A DNA stretch of 64,000 bases, taken from assembly GCA_037389465.1 (NCBI GenBank), contig JAZARR010000181.1:62001-126000 (forward strand), written 5' to 3'. The number at the start of each line of letters is the position of its first letter. Position 1 is the first letter of the stretch. The DNA comes from Baylisascaris procyonis (Eukaryota; Nematoda; Chromadorea; Rhabditida; Ascarididae). Shown piece by piece: positions 61,701 to 64,000 of the stretch. The position numbers and the translations under genes are program-made. Under the pieces are notes generated by a model. That model was not told the DNA's origin. It was given only the letters and a program-made list of their open reading frames with translations, and ran no database searches.

Positions 61701-62675
61701 ACACTGTCATCAGATGACACACTTAGCCCCAGCACGCTGTCATCAGATGACATACCCCCTCCCCAGCACACTGCCATCAGTTGACACATTTAGCACCAGC
61801 ACGCTGTTATCAGATGACACACCCTCCCCCCCCCCCCAGCACACTGTCATCAGTTGACACACTCAGCCCCAGCACGCTGTCATCAGATGACACACTTAGC
61901 CCCAGCACGCTGTCATCAGATGACATACCCCCTCCCCAGCATACTGTCATCAGTTGACACACTTAGCCCCAGCACGCTGTTATCAGATGACACACCCTCC
62001 CCCCCCCAGCACACTGTCATCAGTTGACACACTCAGCCCCAGCACGCTGTCATCAGATGACACACTTAGCCCCAGCACGCTGTCATCAGATGACATACCC
62101 CCTCCCCAGCATACTGTCATCAGTTGACACACTCAGCCCCAGCACGCTGCCATCAGATGACATACTCCCTCCCCAGCACACTGTCATCAGATGACATACC
62201 CAGCACGCTGTCATCAGATGACATACCCCTCCCCAGCACATTGTCATCAGTTGACACACTTAGCCCCAGCACGCTGTTATCAGATGACACACCCTCCCCC
62301 CCCAGCACACTGTCATCAGTTGACACACTCAGCCCCAGCACGCTGTCATCAGATGACACACTTAGCCCCAGCACGCTGTCATCAGATGACATACCCCCTC
62401 CCCAGCATACTGTCATCAGTTGACACACTCAGCCCCAGCACGCTGCCATCAGATGACATACTCCCCCCCCCCCCAAACACACTATCATCGGATGACGTCC
62501 CCCTCCCCAGCACACTATCATCAGCTGACACACTCTCCCCGAGCACACTGTCATCAGATCACATAACTCCCTCCCCGCACACTATTATCAATTACATACT
62601 TTCCCCTCCAGCTCACCGTCATCAAATGACACACTTCCCCCCCCCCCAGCATGCTGTCATCATATGACATACCTC
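58800..62675. repeat. 67-bp minisatellite, array 2
   Basis: About 3.9 kb of the same ~67-bp unit as array 1, more homogeneous. It has its own longer-period repeats: the block at 59531 recurs at 60405 (874 bp). The last ~200 bp (62460-62660) are diverged units with C-runs. The left edge is sharp, and the left flank is not related to that of array 1; only the right flank is shared. Confidence 0.97.
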
Positions 62676-64000
62676 AGCAGATGTCAATGAAGTAGAAATA
62701 CAAAAAGAAGTGGTGAAAGCATCTTCCCTATTTCATCAGCTAAAATACATCCCCAGATCAACCAAACTCTACGCTAGCCACAGCGATTGCATAAGAAGTT
62801 TACTGGTATAAACGTCCTCACCATTCGTTGTTGTGGAGAGCACTGAAGACGATAGCGCATAGACGATATTGCAGTCGCCCATCCGACATTGAAATCTTAT
62901 CCAGCTTGCACATTTCACTGTAAAAAGGATCGGTTTTTCTTATTACTATTTAGTGGGCGCACAAAATTTTGACTAATACCTAAATCGATAAACGTAACGG
63001 AAGTAAACTCTCATAATAATTAAAAATGCGGCTATTATTTCCCTACACGTCACCTGGAATTATACATACACCTAAGTCACAAAATCTTTCAAAACGATAC
63101 ATTCAATCAGCTATTTGCACTCTATACACCAATATGCTAATCACAAAATCGACAAATCATCTAACAATAAACTTTGGATCGTCACAGTAATGCACTATAT
63201 CGTGAAGTATGACGAATCCATCTGTTAAATGAATCGTCGTCACACAACAGAATATTTTCGCTTCCCATATTGCATAATGCTTTCTTCGGCTTTTACCATT
63301 TGGCCAACGTATACCATTCTAAAGGCCCAAATATAGGAAAATATTTAGTGTAAAATTTTATGCGATTGTATTTTGCTAATTCAACCTTGCAAACGACCAC
63401 CCACATTATCACATAGAAGATGGCGGAAATACGATATGCTTGAAGAATCCCAAAGTTGAATGTATGTAAGAGAGTATACTTACTTGCTGCAATAAGTCGA
63501 CCAATGATTCGATGAATTGACTCTGGTGTGCGCGAATGGTGTTTGCATTGGTCGTCGGAGCTGCACAGCTCGGCCATATCAGATGCTTCTTTTTCGCGTC
63601 GACTGCATCCACCCTGCATGTTGCTCATCGTCGTTTGCGTCTCTTCGAGGTATCTAACCACATTCATATTCTCGTTACCGATAACGATTTGATTCGAAGA
63701 CGCTCATCTGCAATCTATCATCTATTATAATCCTTGCCTGACAACCACCGCCGTCTCATTATACCCGGTAGAGATGAGCTGCAGTACTGGCGATTACGTG
63801 AAGAAAAAAAGTTAGCAGAAATTCTGTATGATCAGCTAAAAACTACATCGTTTTTATTCCACGCAACAACAACACTACTCTGCAAAACATATATTCTGAA
63901 TAACTTTCTCTTTCCTTTCATTAAAAAATTTCGTTTGGTGTCGAATTATGATTAGATAACGTCCCCCATCCCTTTTCATCGATATTTCTAATCAGATAAT
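62655..64000. repeat. Duplicated single-copy flank, copy 2
   Basis: At least 1346 bp almost identical to 42161-43506. It reaches the end of the window, so the duplication probably continues. Confidence 0.95.
63484..63667 (-). CDS. Exon in the duplicated flank, copy 2
   Basis: Same sequence as 42990-43173, with the same donor and the same two open frames. No disabling difference between copies. If the duplication is real, G2 has either a second copy of this exon 20.5 kb upstream or a partial gene duplicate. Confidence 0.5.

Noticed and set aside
59531..62667. Open frames in minisatellite array 2
   Set aside because: Same reason as array 1; repeat-derived.

Overview
The window looks like a piece of a nematode nuclear genome. 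It is AT-rich. Short exons (about 25-195 bp) sit between long introns, and the minus strand carries GTAAGT/GTTTGT-like donors and TTTCAG/TTTTAG-like acceptors. Two blocks of degenerate TTAGGC/GCCTAA repeats, the nematode telomere motif, lie inside the window. I see no bacterial operon, viral gene, rRNA or recognisable tRNA. The species cannot be named from the sequence.

Layout. 1-2578 repeats the DNA at 13306-15649 and carries a truncated copy of a terminal exon. 2580-5820 is a repeat complex: a fragment of a telomere-associated flank, an interstitial telomeric array (3135-4213), a second copy of the flank, and a 31-bp minisatellite. 5821-8320 has no gene I can support. 8321-13347 is a tandem B-C-B-C-B arrangement of a ~2.2-2.5 kb unit, with a (TA)n expansion in one copy. 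From 15485 to 58472 every convincing exon is on the minus strand. They fall into at least three genes. Gene G1 starts at 56202 (N-terminus MAEDKTPNLLKVF) and runs down to about 48.5 kb. Gene G2 may start at 45417 (MGENEDLAAGDQ) and ends in a helical, HEAT-like C-terminus with a stop at 25818. Gene G3 runs from about 24.3 kb to a terminal exon at 15485-15678 and has a MIB/HERC2-like domain exon at 23.2-23.3 kb. An exon resembling mitochondrial ribosomal protein S18 (mS18a type) lies at 44.2-44.3 kb. Two more exons upstream of G1 (57.9-58.5 kb) belong to an unidentified gene.

Two multi-kilobase minisatellites (37241-42180 and 58800-62675) share a ~67-bp unit made of two half-units, each centred on a TGTCATCAG(A/T)TGACA palindrome. 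Each is followed by the same 1.35-kb single-copy sequence at a constant offset of 20,494 bp. This suggests either a 20.5-kb tandem duplication with its breakpoint in the minisatellite, or an assembly artefact.

Many exons have exactly matching splice phases but are broken by one missing base, often in a homopolymer. I read this mainly as uncorrected sequencing undercalls rather than pseudogenisation. Gene functions are mostly unassigned; only the S18-like and MIB/HERC2-like exons resemble families I recognise.
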